Made by a program: the position numbers and the translations under genes
Notes under the pieces: generated by a model
What the model was told of the DNA's origin: nothing
What the model saw: only the letters and a program-made list of their open reading frames with translations
The model's database searches: none
Part shown: positions 34,343-43,566 of the stretch, one piece after another
Position numbering within the stretch: position 1 is the stretch's first letter
Layout of the letters: each line of letters begins with the position of its first letter
Source: Halobaculum marinum
GTDB lineage: Archaea; Halobacteriota; Halobacteria; Halobacteriales; Haloferacaceae
Length of the DNA stretch: 64,000 bases
Reading direction: 5' to 3'
Assembly (NCBI RefSeq): GCF_029338555.1
Contig: NZ_CP119989.1
Coordinates: forward strand, 1,240,001 to 1,304,000

Positions 34343-35240
34343 CGTCGACTCCCTCCGATCCAGTCGCGGAGTCGTCTGCCGGTCGCACCGCCTCGCCGTC
34401 CTCCCAGACGTAGAACCCCTCGCCCGTCTTCTTGCCCAGCTTCCCGGCCCGGACCTTCCGTTTGAGCGCCTGTGGCGGGCGGAATCGCTCGCCCAACTCC
34501 TCGCGGAGGTGTTCGAGGATGTCGAGACGCACGTCCAGGCCGACCACGTCCGTCAACTCCAGCGGTCCCATCGGGTGGTTGTACCCGAGTTCCATCGCGG
34601 CGTCGATGTCCGCGACGCTCGCGACGCCCGTCTCGTACATCCGGATCGCCTCGACGCCGAGCGCGACGCCGAGCCGCGAGGAGGCGAACCCCGGCGAGTC
34701 GCGCACCTCGACGGTCTCCTTGCCGATGCTGTCGACGAACGCCCGAGCGGTCGCGAGCGTCGCCTCGTCGGTCCGCTCGGCCACGACGACCTCGACCAGC
34801 CCCATCAGGTGGACGGGGTTGAAGAAGTGCAGTCCGACCAGCCGTTCGGGGTGGTCGAGTGCGTCCGCCAACGCCGTCACCGACAGCGCGGAGGTGTTCG
34901 ACGCCAGCACCGCGTCGTCAGCGACGTGCGTCTCGGCGTCCGCGAGCGTCTCCCGCTTCAGGTCCATATCTTCCGGCACCGCTTCGATCACGAGGTCCGC
35001 ACCCGTCGCCGCCGCCGCGAGGTCAGTGGTGCCCGTGATCCGGTCGAGCGCCGCCGTACGCTCGGCCTCGGTCACCTTCCCCCGCTCCACGCCGCCGGCG
35101 AGCGTCGCGTCGACCGACTCGATGCCGTCCTCGACGTACGACGACTCGATGTCTCGCAACGCCACCTCGTGACCGGCGGTCGCGGCCGCGTGTGCGATGC
35201 CGCTCCCCATCGTGCCCGCGCCGAGTACCGTGATACGCAT
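34335..35240 (-). CDS. 3-hydroxyacyl-CoA dehydrogenase
   Basis: A 301-residue NAD-dependent enzyme. ATG 35240 opens with MRITVLGAGTMGSGIAHAA, the Rossmann fold; frame extension upstream is noise. SNTSALSVTAL, LHFFNPVHLMGLVEVV (catalytic His) and GYNHPMGPLELTD with the KLGKKTGEGFYVW C-terminal domain match the single-domain bacterial/archaeal form, not the fused FadB. It overlaps the enoyl-CoA hydratase gene, so the pair is translationally coupled. Confidence 0.92.
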   Translation of the reverse strand: MRITVLGAGTMGSGIAHAAATAGHEVALRDIESSYVEDGIESVDATLAGGVERGKVTEAERTAALDRITGTTDLAAAATGADLVIEAVPEDMDLKRETLADAETHVADDAVLASNTSALSVTALADALDHPERLVGLHFFNPVHLMGLVEVVVAERTDEATLATARAFVDSIGKETVEVRDSPGFASSRLGVALGVEAIRMYETGVASVADIDAAMELGYNHPMGPLELTDVVGLDVRLDILEHLREELGERFRPPQALKRKVRAGKLGKKTGEGFYVWEDGEAVRPADDSATGSEGVDDE

Positions 35241-35413
35241 GCGGTGTCCCTGCCGCCCGTCGACATAAGGGTGGGTGGTGCGGTCGTCGCTCCACGCGCT
35301 CGGTGGCTCCGTCGCTCCCCGTCGTCGCCGTCGTCGTCGCCGTGTCGCGACCTCCGCACACAGCAGATCGTACACTAACGCCGAACCATCGTGTGGACAA
35401 CTGATTGAATCAC

Positions 35414-35420
35414 CTATACC
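35414..35420 (+). promoter_or_regulatory. TATA-like box for the DUF7344-type regulator
   Basis: CTATACC centred about 28 nt before the ATG at 35445, consistent with a leaderless transcript. Confidence 0.45.
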
Positions 35421-35444
35421 GGAGGGTCGTGGTGTGTCCCTACG

Positions 35445-35771
35445 ATGACCGGGCACGACCTCACCGTCGACGGCCTCTATGAGGTGTTGAGTGACGGGAC
35501 GCGTCGACGACTGTTGTGGACGATGCTCGACTCCGGCCCGCCGATGCGCCTCAGGATTCCGGAGGACCTCCCGAGAGACGTCGCCGACCATCGGCCGCGG
35601 CGCATCCAGTTGCACCACGTCCACCTGCCGAAACTCGTCGACGCCGGGCTCGTCAGCTGGGACGACGACCGCGGTGAGGTGACCGGGGGACCGACGTTCG
35701 ACCGCGCCAAACCCCTGCTCGCCGTGGCGCGCGACGGCGAGCGTGTGACCCCACTGCCGGGGGCGGTGTGA
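35445..35771 (+). CDS. DUF7344-type winged-helix protein
   Basis: A 108-residue protein. LYEVLSDGTRRRLLWTMLDS is the first helix pair of the ArsR-like winged helix in haloarchaeal DUF7344 proteins. IQLHHVHLPKLVDAGLVSWD is the recognition helix and start of the wing. It is a probable DNA-binding regulator with no obvious sensor domain. A HalOD1 gene follows 52 bases downstream on the same strand, suggesting a two-gene regulatory unit. Confidence 0.78.
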   Translation: MTGHDLTVDGLYEVLSDGTRRRLLWTMLDSGPPMRLRIPEDLPRDVADHRPRRIQLHHVHLPKLVDAGLVSWDDDRGEVTGGPTFDRAKPLLAVARDGERVTPLPGAV

Positions 35772-35823
35772 TCGTGCAGCGTCGCCGATCCGCTTGCATC
35801 CCGGCGGCCCGGAGGTGGGGTCG

Positions 35824-36078
35824 ATGGTAGCCGAGACGGCGATTCCGCTGGCGGTCGTCGAGGCAATCGCCACCTCTCGCGGCGTCGAACCGCTCGAGTT
35901 GGAGTTCAGCCTCCACGACTGGATCGACGGCGACGTGTTGAACGCGCTGTCGTCGCTCGCGGGCGAGGACTGGCACTTCGAGTTCGTCGTCGACGGCCAG
36001 CGCGTGGCGCTCGACGGGGGCGGCGACATCCTCGTCGACGGCGAACGAGTCGCGGTGCTCCCGGAGTACCAACGGTGA
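35824..36078 (+). CDS. HalOD1 output domain protein
   Basis: An 84-residue protein from ATG 35824 (MVAETAIPLAVVEAIATSRG). The pattern VVEAIA..GVEPLELEF..LHDWIDGDVLNALSS, ending in a beta-rich half with FVVDGQRVALDG, fits stand-alone HalOD1 domains that occur at outputs of haloarchaeal signalling proteins. Its ligand or partner is unknown. It probably works with the preceding winged-helix protein. Confidence 0.8.
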   Translation: MVAETAIPLAVVEAIATSRGVEPLELEFSLHDWIDGDVLNALSSLAGEDWHFEFVVDGQRVALDGGGDILVDGERVAVLPEYQR

Positions 36079-36148
36079 GCGCCCAGTTCGGGGTGGACGG
36101 GTCTGGGAGTTGGTCGTTCTCCGAGAGTGAGTCAGTCGTCCCTGAGAG

Positions 36149-37573
36149 TCAGTCCGCCGCGTCCGGGCGGTAGTCCCTGCTGACGGCCTTCCACCGATTC
36201 GAGCGGAACCGACGGAGGTTCACCGCGAGCGGCACCGCCGTCTCCGCGACGAGCGCGACCAGCAGGCCACCGACGCCGAGCAATGGCACCACCGTGCCCG
36301 CCCACGCCAGCGGCAGCGCGGCGAGGTACGCGCCCGCCAGCGTGGCGACGAACGGCACCCGGGTGTCGCCGGCGCCCCGGAGCGTCCCCGTGATCGACCC
36401 GTCGACGCCCAGCGCCACCACGCTCACCGCTGCGGCGCGGACGAAGTCCGCCGACAGCGCACGATTCGCGGGGTCGTCGACGAACACGCCCGCGATGGGG
36501 TCCGCGAGCGCGACGACGACCGCGGCCGCGAGGAGGTACACGAGCAGCGACAGGCGGACGATGCCCCGACCGTACGCCTCCGCTTCCGCCTCCTCCCCAT
36601 TGCCGAGCGCCTGTCCGACGAGCGTCGACGCGGCGATGCCGAACCCCCACGAGAAACTCCCCACGAGCGCGCGCACCTGTCGCCCGACGCCGACGGCGGC
36701 GACCGCTACCGGGCCGAACGTCGCCGCGATGGCGAGCAGCGGGAACACCACCAACCCCTGGGCGGCCCGCCGGGCCACCAGCGGGGCGGAGACGCGACCG
36801 ATCTGCGCGAGCAGTTCCCGGTCGTCGTCGGAGCCGCGCAGGCGGAGCGGGACGGGACTGGCGCCGCGACCACGCACGTAGTCGCGCCCGGTCATCCCCC
36901 ACGCGAACACGACGGTGACGAGCCCCGTCGCCAGCGCGGTGCCGAGCGCGGCGCCCTCGACGCCCATCTCGAACCCGAGGACGAACGCCGCAGAGAGGGC
37001 GATGTTCGCGACTGCGCCGCCGGCGCGCACGACCATCGGCGTGAGCGTGTCGCCGACGCCGGCGTACGTCCGACTGGCGACGAGGTTGAGGAACTCGAAC
37101 AGGAGGCCGGGCGCGACGACCGCGAGGTAGGCCGCGCCGTACCGGACGCTGTCGGCGTCTTCGCCGAGCAGGTCCACGAGCGGTTCGGCGCCGAGGCCGA
37201 AGCCGAGCACCGCCGGTACGGCCAACACGACCGACAGGAGCACGCTGAGGCGGACGACCGCGGCGGCGCGGTCGCCGTCGCCGCCACCGTAGTTCTGCGA
37301 GACGAGCGACACCGTCCCGCCGGCGAGGCCGATGGCGACGAACTTCGCGAGCATCCAGAACGCGTTCGCGAGCGTCAGGCCGGCGACCGCCGCCGGCCCG
37401 ACGACGAGGCCGACGAGCGCGAGGTCCACCGTCCGCTTGGACATGATGGCGAACCCGGTGACGATGCGGGGCCACGCGAGGTCCGTCGTCGCGCGCAGGC
37501 GCCGCTCGTCGATGACGCCCGCGTCGGCCAGCGCGCGAGCCAGCGCCGACCCTGCGCGACGGAGCCGTGACAC
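36149..37573 (-). CDS. MATE family multidrug/metabolite efflux transporter
   Basis: A 474-residue protein with GTG start, twelve hydrophobic segments and two homologous halves. SLVSQNYGGGDGDRAA (first half) and STLVGQALGNGEEAEAEAYG (second half) are the paired MATE signatures. It is likely a Na+ or H+ coupled exporter of organic cations; the substrate is not deducible. The gene is convergent with HalOD1 and followed upstream by a gene for a small membrane metallopeptidase-like protein. Confidence 0.88.
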   Translation of the reverse strand: MSRLRRAGSALARALADAGVIDERRLRATTDLAWPRIVTGFAIMSKRTVDLALVGLVVGPAAVAGLTLANAFWMLAKFVAIGLAGGTVSLVSQNYGGGDGDRAAAVVRLSVLLSVVLAVPAVLGFGLGAEPLVDLLGEDADSVRYGAAYLAVVAPGLLFEFLNLVASRTYAGVGDTLTPMVVRAGGAVANIALSAAFVLGFEMGVEGAALGTALATGLVTVVFAWGMTGRDYVRGRGASPVPLRLRGSDDDRELLAQIGRVSAPLVARRAAQGLVVFPLLAIAATFGPVAVAAVGVGRQVRALVGSFSWGFGIAASTLVGQALGNGEEAEAEAYGRGIVRLSLLVYLLAAAVVVALADPIAGVFVDDPANRALSADFVRAAAVSVVALGVDGSITGTLRGAGDTRVPFVATLAGAYLAALPLAWAGTVVPLLGVGGLLVALVAETAVPLAVNLRRFRSNRWKAVSRDYRPDAAD

Positions 37574-37644
37574 GGGTCGGGCGAGGCGGGCGCGAGGCTA
37601 ATCGGTTCCGTTCGTCCGGCGACCGCGCGGCGTGTTCACGTCGC

Positions 37645-38103
37645 TCACGCCAGCAACAGCCCCGCGACCGCGCCGGTCGTGAGCACCGTGAGCGCGTCGG
37701 CGGTCGGGCCGCTCCACCCCTCGTCGGCGACGAGGAACCGCCCGCGCTCGCGGACCCCCTCCGGGTCGGCGGCGACCGCGAGGTCGCCGTTCGACAGCGC
37801 CGCCCAGTACGCCAGCGGCGCGATGGCGAGGAACCGCAGGTCCGAGCCGCCGGGGAGGAGGACGTCGAGCAGGGCCGCCGCCGCGATGTACAGCAGCGGC
37901 GCGAGCGCGACCGCTCGGATCACCGCCGACGGGGTCGCCTCCGGGACCGTGGCGTCGAACCGCCCGAGCGGTCGACCGGCCCCCTCCCACGCGGGCAGCA
38001 CCTCCACCTCCGCGTCGAGGCCGAACAGGCGCGCGACCGCGGCGTGGGCTGCCTCGTGCGGGAGGACGGCGACCGCGACGAGGAGGCGACCGATGCGAGA
38101 CAC
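37645..38103 (-). CDS. Small membrane zinc metalloprotease-like protein (HExxH, DUF3267/M50-like)
   Basis: A 152-residue protein with GTG start (VSRIGRLLVAVAVLPHEAAH). The HEAAH motif (residues 16-20) lies at the first membrane segment. A later ALSNGDLAVA motif matches the second site seen in DUF3267/M50-like proteins. About three or four membrane spans are present. It is short, with only one clear zinc motif, so protease activity is plausible but not certain. Confidence 0.65.
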   Translation of the reverse strand: MSRIGRLLVAVAVLPHEAAHAAVARLFGLDAEVEVLPAWEGAGRPLGRFDATVPEATPSAVIRAVALAPLLYIAAAALLDVLLPGGSDLRFLAIAPLAYWAALSNGDLAVAADPEGVRERGRFLVADEGWSGPTADALTVLTTGAVAGLLLA

Positions 38104-38190
38104 GACAGACGTAGCCGTCGGACGGGGAAAAGTCGTCGCCCGCGGGCTGCGATGTCGGGGTTGAAGTGCGGCGACGGCGTTCGCTCGGGT

Positions 38191-39102
38191 ATGCAGATCG
38201 GCTCGCGCCGCTGTCTCCTCAACCCCCACAGCGGCACCGCCGACCACGCCGAGCGGGTCCGCAAGGCGATGGAGGCGCGCGGGTTCGCCGTCACCGAGAC
38301 CGACAGCGCCGCCCACACCGTCGAGTTGGCCACCGAAGCCGGTCGCGAGGGGGTCTCCACGCTCGCCGTGTGCGGGGGTGACGGCACGATCAACGACGCG
38401 CTCTGCGGTCTCCACCGCGCGGACGCGCTCGACGACGTGACGCTGGCGGTACTCCCGGCCGGGACGGCGAACCTCCTCGCGGGCACGCTTGGTATCGAGT
38501 CGCTCGACCACGGGATCGAACTGTCCGACACCGGCGAGGCCCGGGCGCTCGACGTGGGCGTCGCCGAGGGGGCCGCCGGCGAGTCGACGGCGCCGTTCCT
38601 CGTGTCGTGTATCGCGGGCCTGCCGGCCAACGCCTCCACCGACACCTCCGACGAGTTGAAGGAGCGCTTCGGCACGCTGGCGTTCCTCGTCACCGGTGCC
38701 CGAGAGACGGTGGCGTTCGACGGCCTGGACGTGCGCGTCGAGTCGCCCGCCGAGTCGTGGGCCGGCGAGGCGCTGTGCGTGCTCGTCGGCAACGCCCGGA
38801 AGTTCGTCGGCGAGGGTGGACAGGCGGACATGGAAGACGGCCAGTTCGACGTGGTCGTCGCCGAGCAGATGCCCGCTCGGGGGATGGCGGTCGAGGCGGC
38901 CATCCACCGACTGCTCGGCGAGGAGACGCCCGGCGTGACCCACTTCCGCGCGGCGGAGTTGCACGTCGCCAGCGACGACGGCGCCCCGATCACGTTCAGC
39001 CGCGACGGCGAGGTCGCCACGCACGACCGCCTCGACTTCCGCGTGCTCCCGAGCGCGCTCTCCGTGCGCGTCGGCGACTCGTACGTCCCCCACCCCGAGT
39101 AG
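38191..39102 (+). CDS. Diacylglycerol kinase-family lipid kinase (YegS-like)
   Basis: A 303-residue protein from ATG 38191 (MQIGSRRCLLNPHSGTADH). It has the catalytic GGDGT motif at residues 62-66 (CGGDGTINDAL) and LPAGTANLLAGTLGI, which place it in the DAGKc/YegS/sphingosine-kinase fold. The C-terminal beta-sandwich follows. It probably phosphorylates a lipid alcohol with ATP, perhaps in archaeal lipid turnover. It is divergent from the small metalloprotease-like gene. Confidence 0.85.
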   Translation: MQIGSRRCLLNPHSGTADHAERVRKAMEARGFAVTETDSAAHTVELATEAGREGVSTLAVCGGDGTINDALCGLHRADALDDVTLAVLPAGTANLLAGTLGIESLDHGIELSDTGEARALDVGVAEGAAGESTAPFLVSCIAGLPANASTDTSDELKERFGTLAFLVTGARETVAFDGLDVRVESPAESWAGEALCVLVGNARKFVGEGGQADMEDGQFDVVVAEQMPARGMAVEAAIHRLLGEETPGVTHFRAAELHVASDDGAPITFSRDGEVATHDRLDFRVLPSALSVRVGDSYVPHPE

Positions 39103-39169
39103 TCGGGAAACCGACGGGAATCGACGCGCTCCGCCGGGCTTTTCTCTGGCTCGCGACACCGCCGATCCG

Positions 39170-40774
39170 ATGGCACCGGGCGAGGACACCGGCGACCGCG
39201 ACGACGACGAGGCCGCGCCGAGAGGCCGGTTCGCCGAAGCCGCGTCGCCGGACGAGCGCCTCGCGACCGCGCTCGAACGGGTCGCCCACGGCGCGGTCGT
39301 GTCGACGCCGAGCATCCTCGCCCAACGCGGGCTGACGCTCGCGTTCACCGCCCTGCTCACCAACACCTTCGCCGCCGGCCCGTACGGCCTGTTCGCGCTT
39401 GCCCGGCGGCTCCAACGGTTCCTCCGTCGCCTCGCGTTGGGGTTCGGCGGCGGACTCAGCCGCTTCCTGCCGACGACCGAGACCGACGCCGAGCGCGACG
39501 CCATCGCGACGTTCGCCGTCGCGCTCGTCGTCGGCGTCTCGGTGCTGTTCGGCGCGCTCCTGTACCTCGCGGCTCCAGCCGTCGTGACGATGACCGGAGA
39601 GGAGCCGCGGTTCGGGCTGTACCTCCGAGTGTTCGCCTTAGGGCTCCCACCGACGGTCGCGATGTTCGCGGTCGCGCGGGTACTGCGAGCGACCGAGGAG
39701 GTGACCGCGTTGAACCTCCTCCAGCGAGTCGCGTTCCCCCTCGCGCAGGTGGCCGTCGGCGTGGTCGGTGCGCTCGTCCTCGGCGACCTCGCGGGCGTCG
39801 CCGTCGGCGTCCCGCTGGCGATGGGGGCCGTCGCGGTCGGCGGCGCGGCGTGGCTCGCCCGCTCGCGAGGGTTCCGCCCTCGACTGCGCGTCCCCGACGG
39901 CGCGGCGATCCGGCAGCGCTACGTCGACTACACGTTCCCGCTGTTCCTCAGCGGCTTCGCGACGACGACCCAGCGACTCGGCTTCTACCCGCTCATCGCG
40001 GTGTTCCTCTCGGGGACCGCCGGCGGCGTCTTCGCCGTCGGCGTGCTCGTCGGGAGCCTCGTGCGCCTGCCGCTGATGGCGATCAACCAGTTCGTCCCGC
40101 CGGTCGCCGCCGCGCTCAACGACGAGGGGCACGGCGAGGCGCTCGCTCGCCTGTACCACGTCACGAGTCGGATCGTCCTCGTCGGCGTGCTCGCCCTCTC
40201 TGTCCCGGTGGTCGTGTACCGCGAGTCGGTGATGGCCCTGTTCGGGCCGACGTTCGTCGCGTACGCCCCGTTGCTCCCGGGGTTCGTCTTCGCGCAGGTG
40301 CTCGCATGTGCCGCCGGGAGCGTCGGCATCCTCCTGCGGATGACCGACCACCAGCGCGCGCTCCTCGTCGTCAACACCGCCATCACGCTGTTTCTCGCGG
40401 TCACGGCGATTCCGCTGACGGTCGAGTTCGGCCTCGCCGGATTGGTGGTCGCCTACCTCCTCATGCTCGGTGTGAACAACGGCCTGGAGGTTGCGGTGCT
40501 GTACCGCGTCGAGGGGCTCCAGCCGTTCACCCGCGCACACCTGAAGCCGCTGGGCGCGGCGCTCCCGTTCGTGGCCGTCGCGCTGGCGGCGCGGGCCGCA
40601 CTCCCCGGCGCCCTCGGTGCGGTCGTCGGCACGCTCGGCGGCCTCGCGGTGTACGCCGGCGTGTTGCGGGTGCTGGGGTTCTCGCCCGCCGAGCGCCGAC
40701 TGCTGGCGACGCTCGTCGAGCGATACGCCGCGGCGGTCACCCGTCTCCGCCGGTGGGTCGGCGAGGCCGTTTGA
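39170..40774 (+). CDS. MOP-superfamily flippase (polysaccharide exporter-like)
   Basis: A 534-residue membrane protein with about fourteen hydrophobic segments after an acidic, unstructured N-terminus of about 45 residues. ILAQRGLTLAFTALLTNTFA at the first span and GPYGLFALARRLQRFLRRLALG nearby fit Wzx/MurJ-like flippases. It probably flips a lipid-linked glycan or similar across the membrane. The gene follows the lipid kinase by 67 bases on the same strand, so they may belong together. Confidence 0.82.
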   Translation: MAPGEDTGDRDDDEAAPRGRFAEAASPDERLATALERVAHGAVVSTPSILAQRGLTLAFTALLTNTFAAGPYGLFALARRLQRFLRRLALGFGGGLSRFLPTTETDAERDAIATFAVALVVGVSVLFGALLYLAAPAVVTMTGEEPRFGLYLRVFALGLPPTVAMFAVARVLRATEEVTALNLLQRVAFPLAQVAVGVVGALVLGDLAGVAVGVPLAMGAVAVGGAAWLARSRGFRPRLRVPDGAAIRQRYVDYTFPLFLSGFATTTQRLGFYPLIAVFLSGTAGGVFAVGVLVGSLVRLPLMAINQFVPPVAAALNDEGHGEALARLYHVTSRIVLVGVLALSVPVVVYRESVMALFGPTFVAYAPLLPGFVFAQVLACAAGSVGILLRMTDHQRALLVVNTAITLFLAVTAIPLTVEFGLAGLVVAYLLMLGVNNGLEVAVLYRVEGLQPFTRAHLKPLGAALPFVAVALAARAALPGALGAVVGTLGGLAVYAGVLRVLGFSPAERRLLATLVERYAAAVTRLRRWVGEAV

Positions 40775-40891
40775 GGGGTCGCCCACGTTCGACCCAGTCG
40801 CTCGCCGACCCACCGCGCACCGTTCAACTGCGTCCAACTCGTGTCACGCTGTCGTCGGTAGCTACAGGAACCCCCCGGACACACGCCCTGT

Positions 40892-41803
40892 ATGGCCGAC
40901 GCAGACCCCGACGCCGACGAGGCGATGCCCGCCGGACCGGACCGAGCCGACCCGCCGTTCGAGGGCCCCGACCTCTCCGGGTCGACGGCGTTCGTCACCG
41001 GCACCACCCGCGGCATCGGCAAGCGCATCGCGCTGACGCTCGCCGAGCACGGCTGTAACATCGTCTCGACGGGCAAGACCGCCGAACCCGGCGGCGACCT
41101 CCCCGGAACGATCCACAAGACCGCAGAGCAGTGTGAGGCCCGAGGCGTCGACGCGCACGCCATCCAACTGAACGTGCGCGACGAGGACGCCGTCGAGGCC
41201 GCCGTCGAGGAGGCCATCGACGAGTTCGGCACGATAGACATCGTGATCAACAACGCCAGCGCGATCCAGTTGGCGAACGTCGCGGACCTCCCCGCGAACC
41301 GCTTCGACCTGCTGACGGACGTGAACGTGCGCGGCACCTACCTCGTCTCGCGGGCGTTCATCCCGCACCTCCGCGAGCAAGAGGGCGGGTGGATCCTCAC
41401 GAACGCGCCGCCGATCACGATCGACCGCGCCCCCGGCAAGGCTCCCTACGCGTGGTCGAAACTCGGGATGTCGTTCGTCACGCTGTCGCTGGCACAGGAA
41501 CTCGCCAGCGACGACATCGGCTGTAACACGTTCTGGCCGGTGACCGCCGTCGACACCCGCGCGACGCGCTACTTCGGCCTCGGAACCGAGGACGACTGGC
41601 GCACCCCGCACGTGCTGGCCGACGCCGTGCTCTCCATCCTCGACAACGACCCCGCGGAGTACACCGGCCACGCCGCCTACGACGAGGACCTCCTCCGGGC
41701 GGCCGGTGCGAGCGCCGCCGACCTCTCGGCGTACAACTGCACCGAGGGTGACCCCGCACCCACCTCAGCGCAGATGTTCGACCCCGAGTACGTCCGCGAG
41801 TAA
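40892..41803 (+). CDS. Short-chain dehydrogenase/reductase (HSDL2-like)
   Basis: A 303-residue SDR. Its cofactor motif is TGTTRGIGKRIA, the NNAS motif is present, and the catalytic site is YAWSK (Tyr-x-x-x-Lys). The 25 or so N-terminal residues are acidic and halophile-type. It has the long loop and C-terminal CHAAYDEDLLRAAG-like tail common in HSDL2-type SDRs. The substrate is unknown, possibly a fatty or acyl compound. Confidence 0.85.
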   Translation: MADADPDADEAMPAGPDRADPPFEGPDLSGSTAFVTGTTRGIGKRIALTLAEHGCNIVSTGKTAEPGGDLPGTIHKTAEQCEARGVDAHAIQLNVRDEDAVEAAVEEAIDEFGTIDIVINNASAIQLANVADLPANRFDLLTDVNVRGTYLVSRAFIPHLREQEGGWILTNAPPITIDRAPGKAPYAWSKLGMSFVTLSLAQELASDDIGCNTFWPVTAVDTRATRYFGLGTEDDWRTPHVLADAVLSILDNDPAEYTGHAAYDEDLLRAAGASAADLSAYNCTEGDPAPTSAQMFDPEYVRE

Positions 41804-41889
41804 GCCGAGTCGACCCACCTCACGCGTTCGGTTCCGGCGCCGCCGGAACTGCCACCGAGCACTTCCGACTGGCGCGACGACTCGATTGC

Positions 41890-42015
41890 GTGCGCCTCTC
41901 CACCATCGTGTTGCTGGTCGGTCTCGGACTGTTCGTGCTCCCGCTCCCGGGAACGTTCATCCTCGGCGGACTGACGCTGTTGGTCGGCGGAGGCCTGCGC
42001 TTCCTGGGGGAGTGA
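41890..42015 (+). CDS. 41-residue predicted membrane protein
   Basis: GTG at 41890 opens VRLSTIVLLVGLGLFVLPLP and ends LRFLGE, with two hydrophobic stretches around a Pro-Gly turn (PLPGTFILGG). Short proteins of this shape with a central Pro-x-Pro-Gly-T are frequent in haloarchaeal genomes. The reading frame has GC-skewed codon positions like the genes around it. Function unknown. Confidence 0.55.
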   Translation: MRLSTIVLLVGLGLFVLPLPGTFILGGLTLLVGGGLRFLGE

Positions 42016-42045
42016 GCCGCCTCCTCGCGGTTCGGGGACCGCGCC

Positions 42046-43383
42046 TCAGGTGACGCCGCCGCCGCGCGGGTCGTACTCCAAGTGGGCGTCCGACTCGACG
42101 ACCTCGCGGATCGTCTCGACGACGCGGAACACGTCCTCGAAGCGAGTGTACATCGGCGCCGGACAGACGCGGACGACGTTCGGCGGGCGGAAGTCGACGA
42201 TCACGCCACGGTCGCGTAGCGCCTCGCTCACCCGGTACCCCTCCGGGTGTTCGATCGCGACGTGACCGCCGCGACGGGCGTGCTCGCGCGGCGTCCCCAC
42301 CGAGAACGCGTCGCCGAGGCGTTCGTCCACCAACGCGATCAGGTAGTCGGTGAGTGCCAGCGACTTCTCGCGCACGCGGTCGATACCAGCCTCGCGGATC
42401 AACTCGGTCGCACCCTCAATGGGCGCCGACGACAGCATCGGCACGGTTCCGATCTGCCAGGCGCCGGCGGTGCCGGCGTGGTCGTACGTGTGGCGCATCT
42501 CGAACTGCGTCGTCTTGTCGTTGCCCCACCACCCGGCCAGCGCGGGCGTGGCGTCGTGGTGTCGCTCGTGGACGTACAGCCCCGCGGTCGCGCCGGGGCC
42601 GCCGTTGAGGTACTTGTACGAGCACCACACAGCGAAGTCCGCCCCCTCGTCGTCGGCGCCGGCGTCGCCGAGCGCGTGCGGCACCGCGCCGACCGAGTGG
42701 GCGCAGTCGAACCCCGCGAGCGCGCCGTGTTCGTGGGCGGCGGCGGTGATCCGGTCGATGTCGAGGAGTTGGCCCGAGCGGTACAGCACCGAGGGCATGA
42801 ACACGATGCCCACGTCGTCGCGTTCCGCCAGCGTCGCCTCGATGTCCGCCTCGTCGACGGTGCGCCCGTCGCGCGACTCGACGGCGACCAACTGCTCGTC
42901 GGGGTCGATCCCGCGCTGGCGGAACTGCGCGCGGATCGCGTAGTGGTCGGTCGGGAAGTCGAGGTCGTTCACGAGCACCGCGGGCGGGTCGGCGCTCGGG
43001 TCGGGGCCGGCGGGCGTCCCGGGGAGCGTGTCGAGGAACGTTCCGATCAGCGTGTGGATGTTGACGGTCGTGGAGTTGGCGACGACGACTTCGTCGCCGT
43101 CGGCGCCGACCAGCGGCGCGAGCAGGTCGCCGAGGTGTTCGCCGTAGTGGAACCAGTCGGGGTCGGCCGCCTCCCACCCGCGGATGGCGAGTTCTTTCCA
43201 CTCGTCGGTGACGCGCTCCAACGTCGCGACCGCCGTGTCGGGCGCCAGGCCGAGCGAGTTCCCGTCCATGTAGCGCTCGCCGTCGGGCACCGCGAAGTGG
43301 TCGCGGTAGGCGGCCAGCGGGTCCGCGTCGTCGCGCTCGCGCGCGTCGGCGAGGGAGTACCTCGCGGTGTCCGTGTCGCTCAT
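42046..43383 (-). CDS. kynU: Kynureninase
   Basis: A 445-residue fold-type I PLP enzyme. YMDGNSLGLAP and the EVVVANSTTVNIHTLIGTF block, DCAHSVGAVPHAL and the PLP-lysine site CSYKYLNGGPGA are kynureninase signatures; length is typical. It converts L-kynurenine (or 3-hydroxykynurenine) to anthranilate and alanine in tryptophan breakdown. No other kynurenine-pathway gene is within the window. Confidence 0.9.
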   Translation of the reverse strand: MSDTDTARYSLADARERDDADPLAAYRDHFAVPDGERYMDGNSLGLAPDTAVATLERVTDEWKELAIRGWEAADPDWFHYGEHLGDLLAPLVGADGDEVVVANSTTVNIHTLIGTFLDTLPGTPAGPDPSADPPAVLVNDLDFPTDHYAIRAQFRQRGIDPDEQLVAVESRDGRTVDEADIEATLAERDDVGIVFMPSVLYRSGQLLDIDRITAAAHEHGALAGFDCAHSVGAVPHALGDAGADDEGADFAVWCSYKYLNGGPGATAGLYVHERHHDATPALAGWWGNDKTTQFEMRHTYDHAGTAGAWQIGTVPMLSSAPIEGATELIREAGIDRVREKSLALTDYLIALVDERLGDAFSVGTPREHARRGGHVAIEHPEGYRVSEALRDRGVIVDFRPPNVVRVCPAPMYTRFEDVFRVVETIREVVESDAHLEYDPRGGGVT

Positions 43384-43555
43384 GGCTCCGACTACGGGGC
43401 GCGACAGTTAGCGTTGGCGTCGTCGGACGATGCTCACGGGGCGAGGGCTCCGGTGGTCGGCGGAATCGGACCGGTAGCCGACCGACAGTGTCGGTGACCG
43501 CGAACGGCGCGAAGTGGACGTGACACGCCACGAATAACAATGCGGACAGTCGCGC

Positions 43556-43562
43556 GGAGGTG
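43556..43562 (+). promoter_or_regulatory. Strong ribosome binding site deciding the start of the Cu-A-like gene
   Basis: GGAGGTG ends 4 bases before the ATG at 43567. It supports that start over the in-frame ATG at 43540 and indicates a leadered transcript. Confidence 0.45.
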
Positions 43563-43566
43563 GGGT

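Noticed and set aside
42247-43497. A 416-codon open frame antisense to kynureninase
   Set aside because: It has no recognisable domain, while the minus-strand frame has the complete PLP-enzyme signatures.
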